Origin: Ensifer adhaerens
Lineage (GTDB): Bacteria; Pseudomonadota; Alphaproteobacteria; Rhizobiales; Rhizobiaceae
Assembly (NCBI RefSeq): GCF_013283195.1
Contig: NZ_JABEKT010000001.1
Location: forward strand, 3,359,473-3,423,472
DNA: 64,000 bases
Direction of reading: 5' to 3'
The notes below the pieces were generated by a model. It did not search any database, was not told the DNA's origin, and saw only the letters and a program-made list of their open reading frames with translations. The translations under genes were made by a program, and so were the position numbers. Positions within the stretch are counted from its first letter, which is position 1, and each line of letters starts with the position of its first letter. Shown here piece after piece: positions 24,877 to 35,053 of the stretch.

Positions 24877-26586
24877 TCAGCTGAGCTTCATCTCCAGCAC
24901 GCGGTTGGCGGCCGAAACGATCGCTTCCAGCGAGGCGGCGACGATGTTGGTGTTGATACCGGCGCCGAACAGCTTTCCGCCCGGATGCTCCATCTCGACA
25001 TAGGCGATGGCGGCGGCGTTCGAGCCGTGCTGCAGCGAATGTTCGGAATAGTCGGCAACCGAGAGGTCGACACCGAGGTAGATCGAGAGCGCGTTAATGA
25101 AACCATCGATCGGACCGGTGCCCTTGCCCTCGATGCGCTTCGTCTCGCCATTGTCGGTGATCTCGGCTGCAACCACGCGCACGCCCTTGTGCTCACCGAC
25201 CGGATAGGTGTGGTGATCGACGAATTTTATCCGCGCGCCGGGCTGGTCGACGTAACGCTCGATAAAGCGCTCATGGATCCGCTTGGAGGGTAGCTCCTTG
25301 CCTTCCTCGTCGGTGATGCGCTGGATATCTTCACGGAACTCGACCTGCAGGTTGCGCGGCAGGTTGATGCCGTAGTCTTCCTGCAGGATATAGGCGATAC
25401 CGCCCTTGCCCGACTGCGAGTTGATGCGGATGATCGCCTCGTAGGAGCGACCGACGTCACGCGGGTCGATCGGCAGGTAGGGCACTTCCCACTGCGGTTT
25501 GTTGGCGGTCTTGATCGCCTTCATGCCCTTGTTGATCGCATCCTGGTGCGAACCGGAAAACGCGGTATAGACCAGCTCGCCGACGTAAGGGTGGCGCTCC
25601 GGGATCACCATCTGGTTGGAATACTCGTAGACTTCCTTGATCCGCTCGATGTCGGAGCAATCCAGGTTCGGGTCCACACCCTGGGTAAACATGTTCAATG
25701 CCAGTGTCACGACGTCGACATTGCCCGTGCGCTCGCCATTGCCGAACAGCGTGCCTTCGACGCGGTCGGCGCCGGCCATCAGGCCGAGCTCGGTCGCCGC
25801 GATACCCGTCCCGCGGTCGTTGTGCGGATGCAGCGAAATGATCAGGCTCTCGCGATTGTCGAGGTTGCGGCACATCCATTCGATCTGGTCGGCATAGATG
25901 TTCGGCGTCGCCATCTCGACGGTCGACGGCAGGTTGAGGATCAGCTTGTTGTCAGGCGTCGGCTTGACGATCTCGGTGACGGCGTTGCAGATCTCCAGCG
26001 CCACCTCAAGCTCGGTGCCGGTGAAGCTCTCCGGCGAATATTCGAAACGATAGCCGCCGCCGGCCTTGGCCGCCATGTCGGTGATCATCTTGGCGGCGTC
26101 GGTCGCGATCTGCTTGATCCCGGCCACGTCCTTGGCAAACACCACGCGGCGCTGCAGCTCACTGGTGGAATTGTAGAAATGCACGATCGGCTTGTGGGCA
26201 CCCTGCAGTGCTTCGAAGGTCCGGGTGATCAGCTCCGGCCGGCACTGCACCAGCACCTGCAGCGACACGTCCTTGGCGACGTTGCCCTCTTCGATGCACC
26301 AGCGGGCAAAGTCGAAGTCCGTCTGCGAGGCAGAGGGAAAGCCGATCTCGATTTCCTTGAAGCCCATGTCCAGGAGCAGCTGGAACATGCGCGCCTTGCG
26401 GTCATGGCCCATCGGGTCGACGAGCGACTGGTTGCCGTCACGCAGGTCGACCGAGCACCAGATTGGCGCCTTGGTAATCGTCTTCGAAGGCCAGGTACGG
26501 TCCGTCAGCGCGACCTGCGGGTAAGGCTGATACTTGACCGCCGCTTCCGGCATGCCGTTCTTGATGGAATGGGATTTCTGGATCAT
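24877..26586 (-). CDS. leuA: 2-isopropylmalate synthase
   Basis: This enzyme catalyses the first committed step of leucine synthesis: acetyl-CoA plus 2-oxoisovalerate gives 2-isopropylmalate. At 569 residues it is the longer LeuA form. The catalytic HMGL-like barrel is clear (CSVDLRDGNQSLVDPM near residue 44; metal ligands in LHPHNDRGTGIAA), as is the C-terminal regulatory LeuA dimer domain that binds leucine (about residues 440-560). The ATG at 26586 is used. A Leu-codon-rich leader ORF and alternative hairpins lie 160-290 bases upstream, so transcription is probably controlled by attenuation as well as by feedback. Confidence 0.95.
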   Translation of the reverse strand: MIQKSHSIKNGMPEAAVKYQPYPQVALTDRTWPSKTITKAPIWCSVDLRDGNQSLVDPMGHDRKARMFQLLLDMGFKEIEIGFPSASQTDFDFARWCIEEGNVAKDVSLQVLVQCRPELITRTFEALQGAHKPIVHFYNSTSELQRRVVFAKDVAGIKQIATDAAKMITDMAAKAGGGYRFEYSPESFTGTELEVALEICNAVTEIVKPTPDNKLILNLPSTVEMATPNIYADQIEWMCRNLDNRESLIISLHPHNDRGTGIAATELGLMAGADRVEGTLFGNGERTGNVDVVTLALNMFTQGVDPNLDCSDIERIKEVYEYSNQMVIPERHPYVGELVYTAFSGSHQDAINKGMKAIKTANKPQWEVPYLPIDPRDVGRSYEAIIRINSQSGKGGIAYILQEDYGINLPRNLQVEFREDIQRITDEEGKELPSKRIHERFIERYVDQPGARIKFVDHHTYPVGEHKGVRVVAAEITDNGETKRIEGKGTGPIDGFINALSIYLGVDLSVADYSEHSLQHGSNAAAIAYVEMEHPGGKLFGAGINTNIVAASLEAIVSAANRVLEMKLS

Positions 26587-26703
26587 TGCAGCTTCTCTTC
26601 ATCACTGAGCGCTCTGGCCGCTTTGCCATAACCGATCGAGGATCGGATTGCGATGGCAAATGCCGCGGCGGGCGCGCCTTTGTCCTAAAACTCTATGGGA
26701 TTC

Positions 26704-26748
26704 GAGGAGCATCTGCCGGCGTGGCTTTTCGGCCGCCGGGCGCTCCTC
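26704..26748 (-). promoter_or_regulatory. Candidate attenuator hairpins of leuA
   Basis: On the minus strand GAGGAGC pairs with GCTCCTC (plus 26742-26748 with 26704-26710), and inside it CCGGCG with CGCCGG (26734-26739 with 26716-26721). The competing pairing GCCGGG with CCCGGC uses the segment just before the leader stop codon. The two cannot form together, as in an attenuator. A strong U-run does not follow directly, so the exact termination point is unclear. Confidence 0.5.
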
Positions 26749-26872
26749 AGCGAACCCGGCAACCGCGAGTAAGGCCGAGAAGAAGAAGCGAGGCGAAGGC
26801 GCGCAGCGGCGCACGATTGTCATCGTGTGCGGCAGAGATCGTAGCGATCCGATATGCGCTGGCCTTGGTCAT
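26747..26872 (-). CDS. Leucine-rich leader peptide for leuA
   Basis: A 41-codon reading frame (ATG at 26872) whose late part reads SLLLLGL: four consecutive Leu codons (plus 26777-26788), Gly, then another Leu (26771-26773). The stop codon (26747-26749) lies in the first arm of the leuA hairpin, where a stalled ribosome would change folding. This is the arrangement of a ribosome-mediated attenuator responding to charged tRNA-Leu. The N-terminal start is uncertain because the ribosome site is weak. Confidence 0.6.
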   Translation of the reverse strand: MTKASAYRIATISAAHDDNRAPLRAFASLLLLGLTRGCRVR

Positions 26873-26970
26873 GCCAAAGCCTATACACGGCTTGCCGGAA
26901 CGGAGCAAGGCGTCGCCTTCAGGAAACATTGGGTGGCTCCACGGGCTCTTCAATCCGTTGACCCGCAAAA

Positions 26971-27006
26971 CAAAAAGGGCACCGGCGCGACCGCCGATGC
27001 CCTTTT
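26971..27006 (-). terminator. Terminator of the ClpP-like gene
   Basis: AAAAGGGCA plus CGGCG pairs with CGCCG plus TGCCCTTTT, with one-base bulges. On the minus strand it is followed by a T-run, 35 bases after the protease stop codon. Confidence 0.75.
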
Positions 27007-27040
27007 CACATCAAACCGCCGCTTCCGGCGAGTATCGGCC

Positions 27041-27619
27041 TCAGATATCCGAAACCGAGGTGATGATGCGCGAAACGAGACCGTAGCTCTTGGCCTCTTC
27101 AGCCGACAGCCAGTAGTCGCGCTCGGTGTCCTTGGCGATCTTCTCGACCGACTGTCCAGTCGCCTCGGAGAAGATCTTGTTGAGGCGCTCGTTCATCTTG
27201 ATGATTTCGCGCGCCTGGATTTCGATATCGGACGCCATGCCGCGGGTGCCACCAGACGGTTGGTGAAGCAGGAAGCGGGTGTTCGGCAGGCAAAGGCGAC
27301 GCTCCTTGGGAACGCCGACATAGATCAGCGCGCCGGCGGAAGCGACCCAGCCGGTTCCGATTGTCCAGACCTTCGGCTTCACGAACTTGATCATGTCGTG
27401 AATGCTGTCGCCGGATTCGACGTGGCCGCCGGGCGAGCTGACGAAGAGGCGGATATCGTCATCGCTGGCCGACGCAAGCGCCACGAGCTGCGAGCACACC
27501 TTCTGCGCCAGTTCCTGGGTGATCGTGCCGTAGATGAAAATCGAGCGCGACTTGAAAAGGTTCGCCTCCGTTTCCTTGCCCAAGGGCAGTTCGGTGTTCT
27601 TGTCTTCCTCGTCGCTCAT
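27041..27619 (-). CDS. clpP: ClpP-family serine protease (paralogue)
   Basis: A 192-residue proteolytic subunit of the Clp family. The catalytic triad is intact: S94 in [12 protein letters not shown]119 in FLLHQPSGG and D168 in DTERDYWLS. The canonical GQAAS/GMAAS becomes GWVAS, which marks it as a divergent paralogue rather than the main ClpP. The ATG at 27619 follows GGAGAA and is preferred to a TTG at 27640. No clpX or clpA is adjacent, so it must use an unfoldase encoded elsewhere. The specific role is not known. Confidence 0.9.
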   Translation of the reverse strand: MSDEEDKNTELPLGKETEANLFKSRSIFIYGTITQELAQKVCSQLVALASASDDDIRLFVSSPGGHVESGDSIHDMIKFVKPKVWTIGTGWVASAGALIYVGVPKERRLCLPNTRFLLHQPSGGTRGMASDIEIQAREIIKMNERLNKIFSEATGQSVEKIAKDTERDYWLSAEEAKSYGLVSRIITSVSDI

Positions 27620-27859
27620 CGATGATTCTCCGGCGTCCAATGAATTTCTTTGTCAAAGTCAGATAATGCGACTCGACCGCGAAGACAATGCAACAAACCG
27701 AAGGGGCGACAAAGCGGCAGTCAGGACTGTGTCTATGGTAAACACCGCCACCGCCAAATGCCGTATGGACAGCCCGACAAGCGGCAATAAGATCAGCGCG
27801 TCAACGAACAGCAAGAACGGGGCTTTCCTCCCAGGCCCTGTCGATCCATGGGGACGAGC

Positions 27860-28438
27860 ATGAACAAACGCATCCTGATTGCGGCCGCAGCACTGATGGC
27901 ATCCGCAGCACCCGCCTTCGCACACCTCAACCCGCAAGAGCACGGCTCGTTTGCCGCCGGCTTCTCGCATCCGCTCTTCGGCCTCGACCATATTCTGGTC
28001 ATGGTCGCCGTCGGGCTCTGGGCCGCCCAGATCGGCGGCCGGGCGCTGTGGGCGGTGCCGACAGCCTTCGTCGCCATGATGGCAGTCGGTTTCGCGCTGG
28101 CAACCGCCGGCATCGACCTTCCGTTCGTCGAGCCCGCGATCCTCGCATCGGTTGTCGCGCTGGGCCTGCTGGTGGCCATGGCCGTGCGCCTCGATACGGC
28201 TGCGTCGGCTGCTGTCGTCGGCCTCTTTGCGCTCTTCCACGGCCATGCCCATGGCGGCGAACTCGGCAGCGCCGGCGCCATGCCCTTCGCCGTCGGCTTC
28301 ATGATCGCCACCGCCGCCCTGCACACAGCCGGCATAGGCCTTGGCGTGATGCTGGGCCGCCTCTCCGGCGGCGGCACGCTGGCGCGCGTGCTCGGCGGGA
28401 TCACGGCTCTGGCCGGAACGGCCCTGATCTTCGGCTGA
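27860..28438 (+). CDS. HupE/UreJ family membrane protein
   Basis: A 192-residue membrane protein with an N-terminal signal (MNKRILIAAAALMASAAPAFA) and about six helices. The family signature is FAAGFSHPLFGLDHILVMVAVGLWAAQ; a histidine-rich FALFHGHAHGGEL follows. Members are associated with nickel (or other metal) uptake for hydrogenase or urease, but no hydrogenase or urease gene is in this window. It is monocistronic, with a terminator shared with the convergent queF. Confidence 0.9.
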   Translation: MNKRILIAAAALMASAAPAFAHLNPQEHGSFAAGFSHPLFGLDHILVMVAVGLWAAQIGGRALWAVPTAFVAMMAVGFALATAGIDLPFVEPAILASVVALGLLVAMAVRLDTAASAAVVGLFALFHGHAHGGELGSAGAMPFAVGFMIATAALHTAGIGLGVMLGRLSGGGTLARVLGGITALAGTALIFG

Positions 28439-28459
28439 CGATCGCGAGGAGAGGCAAAA

Positions 28460-28490
28460 TGAAAATGGCGGGCCAGGCCCGCCATTTCTT
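28460..28490. terminator. Bidirectional terminator between hupE-like gene and queF
   Basis: AAATGGCGGGCC (28463-28474) pairs with GGCCCGCCATTT (28476-28487), a perfect 12-bp palindrome. T-rich sequence follows on the minus strand. Confidence 0.7.
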
Positions 28491-28953
28491 ATCCCCGTCC
28501 GCGATAGGTCGGCACGCCCTGATCGGGCAGCCACAGCCCTTCGGGCGGCTTGCCGGTCTGCCAGAACACGTCGATCGGGATGCCGCCGCGCGGATACCAA
28601 TACGCGCCAATGCGCAGCCAGCGCGGCGACAACAGCGTCACCAGCCGGTTGGCGATGTCGATGGTGCAATCCTCGTGAAAGGCGCCGTGGTTGCGGAAGG
28701 AATGCAGGAAAAGCTTCAGCGACTTTGATTCCACCAGCCATTCATCGGGCACGTAGTCGATGACGATATGGGCGAAATCCGGTTGTCCGGTCATCGGGCA
28801 AAGCGAGGTGAATTCCGGCGCGGTGAACCGCACCAGGAAGTCCGCGCCCCGATTGCCGCTCGGCACACGCTCGAGCACCGCTTCGTCAGGGCTTTGCGGC
28901 AGATCGACCTTCGCGCCCAGTTGCGACAGGCCGGATACGTCAGTCTGGCTCAT
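28489..28953 (-). CDS. queF: preQ0 reductase (7-cyano-7-deazaguanine reductase)
   Basis: This NADPH-dependent enzyme reduces preQ0 to preQ1 in queuosine biosynthesis. At 154 residues it is the short YkvM-type QueF. The catalytic C52 is in [15 protein letters not shown]59 is the second active-site residue, and the NADPH-binding motif is [21 protein letters not shown]. Its ATG overlaps the end of the cation-transporter gene by four bases. Other queuosine genes are not in the window. Confidence 0.95.
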   Translation of the reverse strand: MSQTDVSGLSQLGAKVDLPQSPDEAVLERVPSGNRGADFLVRFTAPEFTSLCPMTGQPDFAHIVIDYVPDEWLVESKSLKLFLHSFRNHGAFHEDCTIDIANRLVTLLSPRWLRIGAYWYPRGGIPIDVFWQTGKPPEGLWLPDQGVPTYRGRG

Positions 28954-29876
28954 TTCCGAACTCCACTTACCTTTACGCGCACACCGTGCGCCGTTTCGCC
29001 TTCCGGCTCCACATGAATGGCGATCTTGGCGCCGGGATGAACCGTGCGGATCGCGTCTTCGATGCGGTCGCAGATATCATGCGCCTCTCCAACCGCCATC
29101 TTTTCCGGCACGACCATGTGGAAATCCACAAAGATCACCGCACCCGCCTGGCGAGTCTTCAAGTCGTGCACGCCAAGCGAACCCTTGGCATTGGCGGCAA
29201 TCGCCTGCTTGATCGCCTCCTCTTCATCATCCGGCACGGCTCGGTCCATCAGCCCGTCGATCGAGCGTGAGATGACAATCCAGCCTTGGAACAGAATGTT
29301 GCAGGCAACGATGACGGCGAGCAGCGGATCGAGGATCGCGTAACCGGTCGCAATGGCAAGAACAAGGCCGATCAACACGCCGATCGAGGTGACGACATCC
29401 GACAGGATATGATGCCCGTCGGCGCTGAGCGCAGGCGAGCGATATTGCCTGCCGGCGCGGATCAGCACATAGGCCCAGACGGCATTGATGACACCGGCGA
29501 CAAAGTTGATCGCGAGCCCGAGGGCGGGCGCATCGAGAAGAACCGGCGCCATCATCGCCGGAACCGCTTCCCAGACGATCAGCAGCGCGGCAACGACGAT
29601 CAGCACGCCCTCTATAACGGCGGAAATGTATTCCGCCTTGTGATGGCCGAAAGGATGCCCGGCATCCGCCGGCTTGGCGGCATATCCGATCATGGCATAG
29701 GCGATGACAGCCGCAATCACATTGACGGTCGATTCAAGACCATCGGACAGAAGCGCGACGGAACCTGTCACCCACCACGCCAACATCTTCAGGCCCATGA
29801 CGCCCAAAGCAAGCGGAATGCCCCAGAAGGCAAGTCGGAGCACGGTTCTGTTATCGGATACGGACATTTTCATCAT
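28950..29876 (-). CDS. Cation diffusion facilitator (CDF) metal exporter
   Basis: A 308-residue CDF transporter: six helices in the first ~205 residues and a cytoplasmic C-terminal metal-sensing domain ([22 protein letters not shown]). Metal-site motifs are SDGLEST in helix 2 and [14 protein letters not shown] (HxxxD) in helix 5; [10 protein letters not shown] is typical. It exports a divalent metal such as zinc, iron or manganese by proton exchange. The start may be ATG at 29876, 29873 or 29866; AGGA spacing slightly favours the last. It is co-transcribed with queF (four-base overlap), without an obvious functional reason. Confidence 0.9.
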   Translation of the reverse strand: MMKMSVSDNRTVLRLAFWGIPLALGVMGLKMLAWWVTGSVALLSDGLESTVNVIAAVIAYAMIGYAAKPADAGHPFGHHKAEYISAVIEGVLIVVAALLIVWEAVPAMMAPVLLDAPALGLAINFVAGVINAVWAYVLIRAGRQYRSPALSADGHHILSDVVTSIGVLIGLVLAIATGYAILDPLLAVIVACNILFQGWIVISRSIDGLMDRAVPDDEEEAIKQAIAANAKGSLGVHDLKTRQAGAVIFVDFHMVVPEKMAVGEAHDICDRIEDAIRTVHPGAKIAIHVEPEGETAHGVRVKVSGVRK

Positions 29877-30021
29877 TCCTCATGCAGATGCAAACGAGTT
29901 GCAAACGCAAGCCCATTGAAACGCAAAACCGCCCGCGCGAATTTCGCGCAGGCGGTCAATGGCAGACATATGTGCCATCAGTGGCGGCTTGTCAAAGGTT
30001 TGATCGGACCATCCGCACCTT

Positions 30022-31572
30022 CTAAGGGTCCATGACTGTGCTCGGCAACAGATCAGGGTCTTCGGCTGCACTTTCCACCACGTCTGCGCCCTTGCCGAGA
30101 TAGAGGAAGACGATCACCGCCGTGGCCGCGGTAATGGCCGTCAACAGCCAGAGCAGCGCGCCGAACGCATCGCCATAGGCCTGAAGCAGGACACCAGGCT
30201 CGATCGACGGCACGACGCTGCCGGCCGCAGCCACGTTTCCAGTGACGAGCCTCTGGGCGATATCGGCAGCGTGCACGCCCGCAACCGAATCCAGGCTCAT
30301 CTGCGCAAAGGCAGAGAGAAGCGCCGTCACCACCGCAAGCGCGACTCCTTCGCCGGCAACGCGGGTGGTGCTGAAGATGCCTGTCGCCATGCCCGCGCGC
30401 TCCTTCGGCACCACGCTGACGGCAAGGCCATCCATCAAGCCCCAGGGCAGGCTGATGCCGATGCCGATGGTGAGCAAGGGTGCGACCAGCAACATAGGGT
30501 CGGCCCCCACGGGAAACTGACCGAGCCAGGCAAGACCGGCCGCCGACACCAGCAATCCGGCCCCGCAGATGGCCGCCGGCGCGAACCAGCGTGTCAACAG
30601 GCCCGCGGCGATCGGCAGGACGAGAAGCGGCGCCGACAACGCAATCATCATCCACCCGCCTTCGATTTCACTCATGCCTTCGATGCCGATGAAACGCACC
30701 GGCAGCAGAATGAGCAGCACGACGAAAGCATAGGCAGGTGCCGCTGCCAGCAATTGTACGCCGACAAAACGAGGATATCTGAACAGCGAAAGGTCCAGCA
30801 TCGGCCGCGCTACGGAGCGCTCGATCCGGTAGAAGATGAAGAAGAAGGCGGCAGCAGCTGCCAGCATTGCCAGGACAAACGGATCGCTCCAGCCAGCCTC
30901 AGGCATCTGCAGGATGCCGAAAGTCAGGAATGCCAGCGCGAGTGTGAATGTCGCCGCGCCCTTCCAATCGAGCCCTCTGGCATTCGGATCGCGTGTTTCC
31001 TTCAAGAAGATGGCCCCGAGCACAAGGGCGAAGCCGGCAAGCGCAACGACGAGCAGAAAGATTGCCGGCCAACCGAATGCCTCGACCACGAGACCGGAAG
31101 CAATCGGGCCGAAGGCGAGGCCCACGCCGAAGCTCGCACCGACGATACTGAACGCCCGCAGCCGCTCGCCCTCTTCAAATTCCTGCGCCAGCGATGCCAT
31201 GCCGCCGGAAAAGGCGGCTGCGGCGCCGAGACCCTGCAGCGCTCTGAGACTATCAAACCAGACAATGTCTCCGGCGAAGGCCAGGCCGAACGAGAACAGC
31301 CCGAAGGCTGCAAGCCCGCCAAGAAACATGCGCTTGCGGCCGTAGGCATCGGCAAGCGCGCCGGCGGCCATCAAGGTGCTGCCGAAGGTCAGCATGAAGG
31401 CGTTGGTGACCCAGTTGAGCGCCAGCGGGCTTCCGCCCAGGCTCCGGCTGATCGCGGGCAGCGCCACGGCCGGTCCGGTGAAGGTCAGCGGCATCGCCGC
31501 CGCGGCACAGCAAACGGCGACAAGCACGAACAAACGTCCCGCCCCGCCCTCACATCCAATCTCTTCTCTCAT
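30022..31572 (-). CDS. MFS efflux transporter, DHA2 (14-helix) type
   Basis: A 516-residue major facilitator of the drug:proton antiporter-2 type with about 14 helices. Motif A is present (GALADAYGRKRMFLGG, between helices 2 and 3), as is the motif C-like GPIASGLVVEAFGWPAIFLL in helix 5. The ATG at 31572 is preferred to a GTG at 31620. It is divergent from a LysR regulator (181-base gap), a typical pump/regulator pair. The substrate is unknown. Confidence 0.92.
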   Translation of the reverse strand: MREEIGCEGGAGRLFVLVAVCCAAAAMPLTFTGPAVALPAISRSLGGSPLALNWVTNAFMLTFGSTLMAAGALADAYGRKRMFLGGLAAFGLFSFGLAFAGDIVWFDSLRALQGLGAAAAFSGGMASLAQEFEEGERLRAFSIVGASFGVGLAFGPIASGLVVEAFGWPAIFLLVVALAGFALVLGAIFLKETRDPNARGLDWKGAATFTLALAFLTFGILQMPEAGWSDPFVLAMLAAAAAFFFIFYRIERSVARPMLDLSLFRYPRFVGVQLLAAAPAYAFVVLLILLPVRFIGIEGMSEIEGGWMMIALSAPLLVLPIAAGLLTRWFAPAAICGAGLLVSAAGLAWLGQFPVGADPMLLVAPLLTIGIGISLPWGLMDGLAVSVVPKERAGMATGIFSTTRVAGEGVALAVVTALLSAFAQMSLDSVAGVHAADIAQRLVTGNVAAAGSVVPSIEPGVLLQAYGDAFGALLWLLTAITAATAVIVFLYLGKGADVVESAAEDPDLLPSTVMDP

Positions 31573-31753
31573 ATCTGTCAGTCCGCTGTGTTCGAGCAAA
31601 GGAAGGACCTCGCGGCGCACGCAAATTGGCCGGCCATATGGTCCGTGTCAGTGACTATCGATTGACTTGAAGAGGATAAATTGGACACAGTGGCGGGAAA
31701 ATACCGCCATTGTTCCACTCATGGCGGAAGAAAACGCTCGAATAGGAGAAGCC

Positions 31754-32677
31754 ATGGATCGCCTGAGCGGGCTGACGGCCTTTGTGCGAACCGCTGATCT
31801 CGGAAGCTTCGTTGCGGCCGGACGCGTGCTTGGGCTGTCCGCTTCGGCTGTGGGCAAGGCGGTGACGGGCCTCGAAAAGCAACTGGGCGTCCGTCTTTTT
31901 CAACGCTCGACGCGCAGCCTGCGACTGACCGAGGAGGGCCGGCTGTTTCATGAGCGCTGCCGCCGCGTGCTTGACGATCTCGACGATGCCGAGGCATCGC
32001 TCGCACAGGCTGTCGCCGCCCCGCGCGGCCGCCTGCGCGTCAGCGTTCCGATCGTCAGCTATCACCTGCTGTTGCCGGTGCTACCTGCGTTTGTCGAGCG
32101 CTACCCCGAGGTCGAACTTGACCTCGACTTCAATGATCGCATCGTCGACCTGATCGACGAGGAGGTCGACGTCGCCATTCGCAGCGGCGACCTGCCCGAC
32201 TCCCGCCTGATGTCGCGGGCCCTCAGGCCATTCCGGCTGCTGCTTTGCGCCGCGCCTTCCTACCTCGCCGACCGCGGCACTCCTGAATGCCCGCGGGATC
32301 TCGACGGTCACCGGGCGATCCGGTTCCGCTTTCCCAACAGCCGCAAGCTGCAGGACTGGCCTATCGCCTTGCCGGCACAGGCCCTCCTGCCACCGATGCA
32401 GACGGTGCTGACATGCAACAACATGGAAGCCCTGCGGGGCGCCGTGGTCAGTGGCCTCGGCATCGGCTGCATGCCGGATTTTCTGGCGCGCGGGCCACTT
32501 GCCGACGGCACGCTCAAAACCGTGCTCGATGCCCATCTCGATGCGCCCGGCCAGTTCCATCTTCTCTGGCCATCGAACCGGCATCTGTCGCCGAAAGTCC
32601 GCGTCTTCGTCGATTTCCTCAGCGAACGGCTGTTTGCCGATCGCTGCGAAATCCCCGATGGCCCAAGCGCCCCTTGA
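31754..32677 (+). CDS. LysR-family transcriptional regulator
   Basis: A 307-residue LysR regulator. The N-terminal winged helix-turn-helix is LSGLTAFVRTADLGSFVAAG followed by VLGLSASAVGKAVTGLEKQLGVRLF; a substrate-binding domain begins near residue 90. AGGAGA before the ATG at 31754 sets the start. It is divergent from the MFS pump, which it most likely controls, as is usual for LysR genes. The effector is unknown. Confidence 0.92.
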   Translation: MDRLSGLTAFVRTADLGSFVAAGRVLGLSASAVGKAVTGLEKQLGVRLFQRSTRSLRLTEEGRLFHERCRRVLDDLDDAEASLAQAVAAPRGRLRVSVPIVSYHLLLPVLPAFVERYPEVELDLDFNDRIVDLIDEEVDVAIRSGDLPDSRLMSRALRPFRLLLCAAPSYLADRGTPECPRDLDGHRAIRFRFPNSRKLQDWPIALPAQALLPPMQTVLTCNNMEALRGAVVSGLGIGCMPDFLARGPLADGTLKTVLDAHLDAPGQFHLLWPSNRHLSPKVRVFVDFLSERLFADRCEIPDGPSAP

Positions 32678-32700
32678 GAACGACGGCCGGTTCCACAACG

Positions 32701-32736
32701 AAAAGCGCCGCCCCCGGTCAAGGAGGCGGCGCTTGA
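32701..32736 (-). terminator. Terminator of trpE(G), shared with the LysR gene
   Basis: AAGCGCCGCC (32703-32712) pairs with GGCGGCGCTT (32725-32734). On the minus strand TTTTCGTT follows; it also lies just after the convergent regulator gene. Confidence 0.75.
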
Positions 32737-32750
32737 TTGTGTGACGATGG

Positions 32751-34940
32751 TTAGGCGGCTTTGACCTTCGCCCGCTTGGCGAGGTGCGCCACCACGTTTT
32801 CGATCATGCGCATGCCGGCATCGCCGCCGAGCGTCATGATCGATTCCGGGTGGAACTGCACCGCCGCAACCGGCTCCTTCGTGTGCTCGATGCCCATGAT
32901 CGTGCCGTCTTCGCTTTCAGCCGTGATCATGAAATCACGCGGCAGGCTCGACGGATCGGCAAAGATCGAGTGGTAGCGACCGACGGTCACTTCCTTGCCG
33001 AGGCCGGAAAAGACGATGCCGGGCTCGAGCACGCGGATGCGCGAGGGCTTGCCGTGCATCGGGATCGCCAGTTGCCGGAGGTCGCCGCCATAGGCTTCGG
33101 CAAGCGCCTGCAGGCCGAGGCAGACGCCGAAGATCGGCAGGTCACGGGCGCGCGCCTTCTTGATCGTCGCCTTGCAATCGAAGTCTTTCGGATTGCCGGG
33201 ACCGGGCGAAAGCACGACGAGATCCGGCTTCACCCGGTCGAAGATCTCTTCGGCCACCGGCGTACGCACGGTCGTGACCGTGGCACCCGTCTGGCGGAAA
33301 TAGTTCGCCAGCGTGTGCACGAAGCTGTCCTCGTGGTCGACGAGCAGGATGTTGACACCAGCACCGACGGCAGCGACATCGCGGCCAGCCTTGCCGGCGT
33401 TGGCGGATTTCGCGTCACGGATGGCTGCGATCATGGCAGAGGCCTTCAGTTCGGTTTCGGCTTCTTCTTCTTCCGGGTTTGAATCGTAGAGCAGCGTTGC
33501 TCCCGCCCTCACCTCGGCAATGCCGTCCTTGATGCGGATGGTGCGCAGCGTCAGGCCGGTGTTCATGTCGCCGTTGAAGCCGACCATGCCGATCGCGCCA
33601 CCATACCAGGCGCGCGGGCTCTTCTCGTGGCTCTCGATGAAGCGCATCGCCCACAGCTTCGGCGCGCCGGTGACCGTTACGGCCCAGGCATGGCTGAGGA
33701 AACCGTCGAAGGCGTCCATGTCGTCGCGCAGGCGGCCCTCGATGTGGTCGACCGTGTGGATCAGACGCGAATACATCTCGATCTGGCGGCGGCCGATGAC
33801 CTTGACCGAGCCGGGCACACAGACGCGGCTCTTGTCGTTGCGGTCGACGTCCGAGCACATGGTCAGCTCGGATTCGTCCTTCTTGGAGTTCAGGAGCTTC
33901 AGGATCTGCTCGCTGTCGGCGATCGGGTCGTCGCCGCGCTTGATCGTGCCCGAGATCGGGCAGGTCTCGATGCGGCGGCCGGACACGCGCACGAACATCT
34001 CCGGCGAGGCGCCGACCAGATATTCCTGGTTTCCGAGATTGATGAAGAAAGAATAGGGCGACGGGTTGATCGCCTTCAACCGGTTGGAGATTTCCGACGG
34101 CTTGCTGTCGCAGCGCTCGAAGAACTTCTGGCCGGGCACGACTTCGAAGAGATCACCGCGACGAAAGCTCTCCTTCGCCTTGACGACGAGTTCGGCATAT
34201 TCGCCAGGGCGATGGTCGCCATGCGGCGGAATGCTGTCGACGGTCTGGAAGGGTTCGCTGGCGATCTCTTCCGTCTTGCCCTCGGTCGAAGCGCCGTCCT
34301 TGGCAAAATCGTAGCGGTCGATCCAGGCCTTGGCGGCATAGTGGTCGACGACCAGGATTTCGTCCGGCAGGAACAGCACCATGTCGCGCTGATCGTCCGG
34401 ACGCTTCAGCTTCAGGTCGATCGCGTCGAACTGGAAGGCAAGGTCGTAACCGAAGGCGCCGTAGAGCCCGAGGTTTGCATCCTCTGCCGAATGGAAGAGG
34501 TTGGTGACGGCGCGCAGTACGGTAAAGACCGTCGGCATCTTCGAGCGTTCTTCCTCGGTGAAGACACGGTCGGGCACGTTGATCGTCAGGTCGAGACGGG
34601 TTGCCGTCGAGGAGACGAGCGTGATGTCGGCAACGGTTTTCAGATGTTCTGCGATGATCGACAGCAGCACTTCGCCACGGCCGTTATAGGCTTCGATCCA
34701 GAGCGCGCGACCGAAGGAGGAGATGCCGAGCGGCGGATCGACGACGGCGGTGTCCCAGCGGGTGTAGCGGCCGGGATATTCGTAGTTGGACGAAAACACC
34801 GCGCCGCGGCGCTCATCCAGCCTGTCTACATAGCTGGAGATCGCATCCGCATAGGAGGCCTCGCGCCGCCTGCGGGTGACGACGATGCCGCCCCTGGTGG
34901 TATAGCTTTCCGCGCCGTCTTCGAGAATTGCCGTTGCCAT
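32751..34940 (-). CDS. trpE(G): Anthranilate synthase, fused TrpE and TrpG
   Basis: A 729-residue fusion of both anthranilate synthase subunits, as in S. meliloti. The TrpE part (about 1-510) contains the chorismate-binding signature ([10 protein letters not shown], ...[19 protein letters not shown]). The glutaminase part (about 535-729) has the catalytic cysteine at C607 in [17 protein letters not shown] and the His/Glu of QFHPESIMT. It converts chorismate and glutamine to anthranilate. The ATG at 34940 is preferred to a start at 34988, which would read through the attenuator. Expression is controlled by the trpL leader 114 bases upstream. Confidence 0.96.
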   Translation of the reverse strand: MATAILEDGAESYTTRGGIVVTRRRREASYADAISSYVDRLDERRGAVFSSNYEYPGRYTRWDTAVVDPPLGISSFGRALWIEAYNGRGEVLLSIIAEHLKTVADITLVSSTATRLDLTINVPDRVFTEEERSKMPTVFTVLRAVTNLFHSAEDANLGLYGAFGYDLAFQFDAIDLKLKRPDDQRDMVLFLPDEILVVDHYAAKAWIDRYDFAKDGASTEGKTEEIASEPFQTVDSIPPHGDHRPGEYAELVVKAKESFRRGDLFEVVPGQKFFERCDSKPSEISNRLKAINPSPYSFFINLGNQEYLVGASPEMFVRVSGRRIETCPISGTIKRGDDPIADSEQILKLLNSKKDESELTMCSDVDRNDKSRVCVPGSVKVIGRRQIEMYSRLIHTVDHIEGRLRDDMDAFDGFLSHAWAVTVTGAPKLWAMRFIESHEKSPRAWYGGAIGMVGFNGDMNTGLTLRTIRIKDGIAEVRAGATLLYDSNPEEEEAETELKASAMIAAIRDAKSANAGKAGRDVAAVGAGVNILLVDHEDSFVHTLANYFRQTGATVTTVRTPVAEEIFDRVKPDLVVLSPGPGNPKDFDCKATIKKARARDLPIFGVCLGLQALAEAYGGDLRQLAIPMHGKPSRIRVLEPGIVFSGLGKEVTVGRYHSIFADPSSLPRDFMITAESEDGTIMGIEHTKEPVAAVQFHPESIMTLGGDAGMRMIENVVAHLAKRAKVKAA

Positions 34941-34985
34941 TCGTCTCGCTCCGTAAAAGCCCGGTTTTCCCATGCGGCCAGAATA

Positions 34986-35018
34986 CAAAAAAGCCGCCTC
35001 GAAATCTCCGGGCGGCTT
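34986..35018 (-). terminator. trp attenuator terminator
   Basis: On the minus strand GCCGCC pairs with GGCGGC and is followed by TTTTTTG, between trpL and trpE(G). The start of the stem competes with upstream pairing governed by ribosome position on the Trp codons. Confidence 0.88.
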
Positions 35019-35053
35019 GGTGTCTCAATCACGCATGACTGGTCAAGGCCGCC

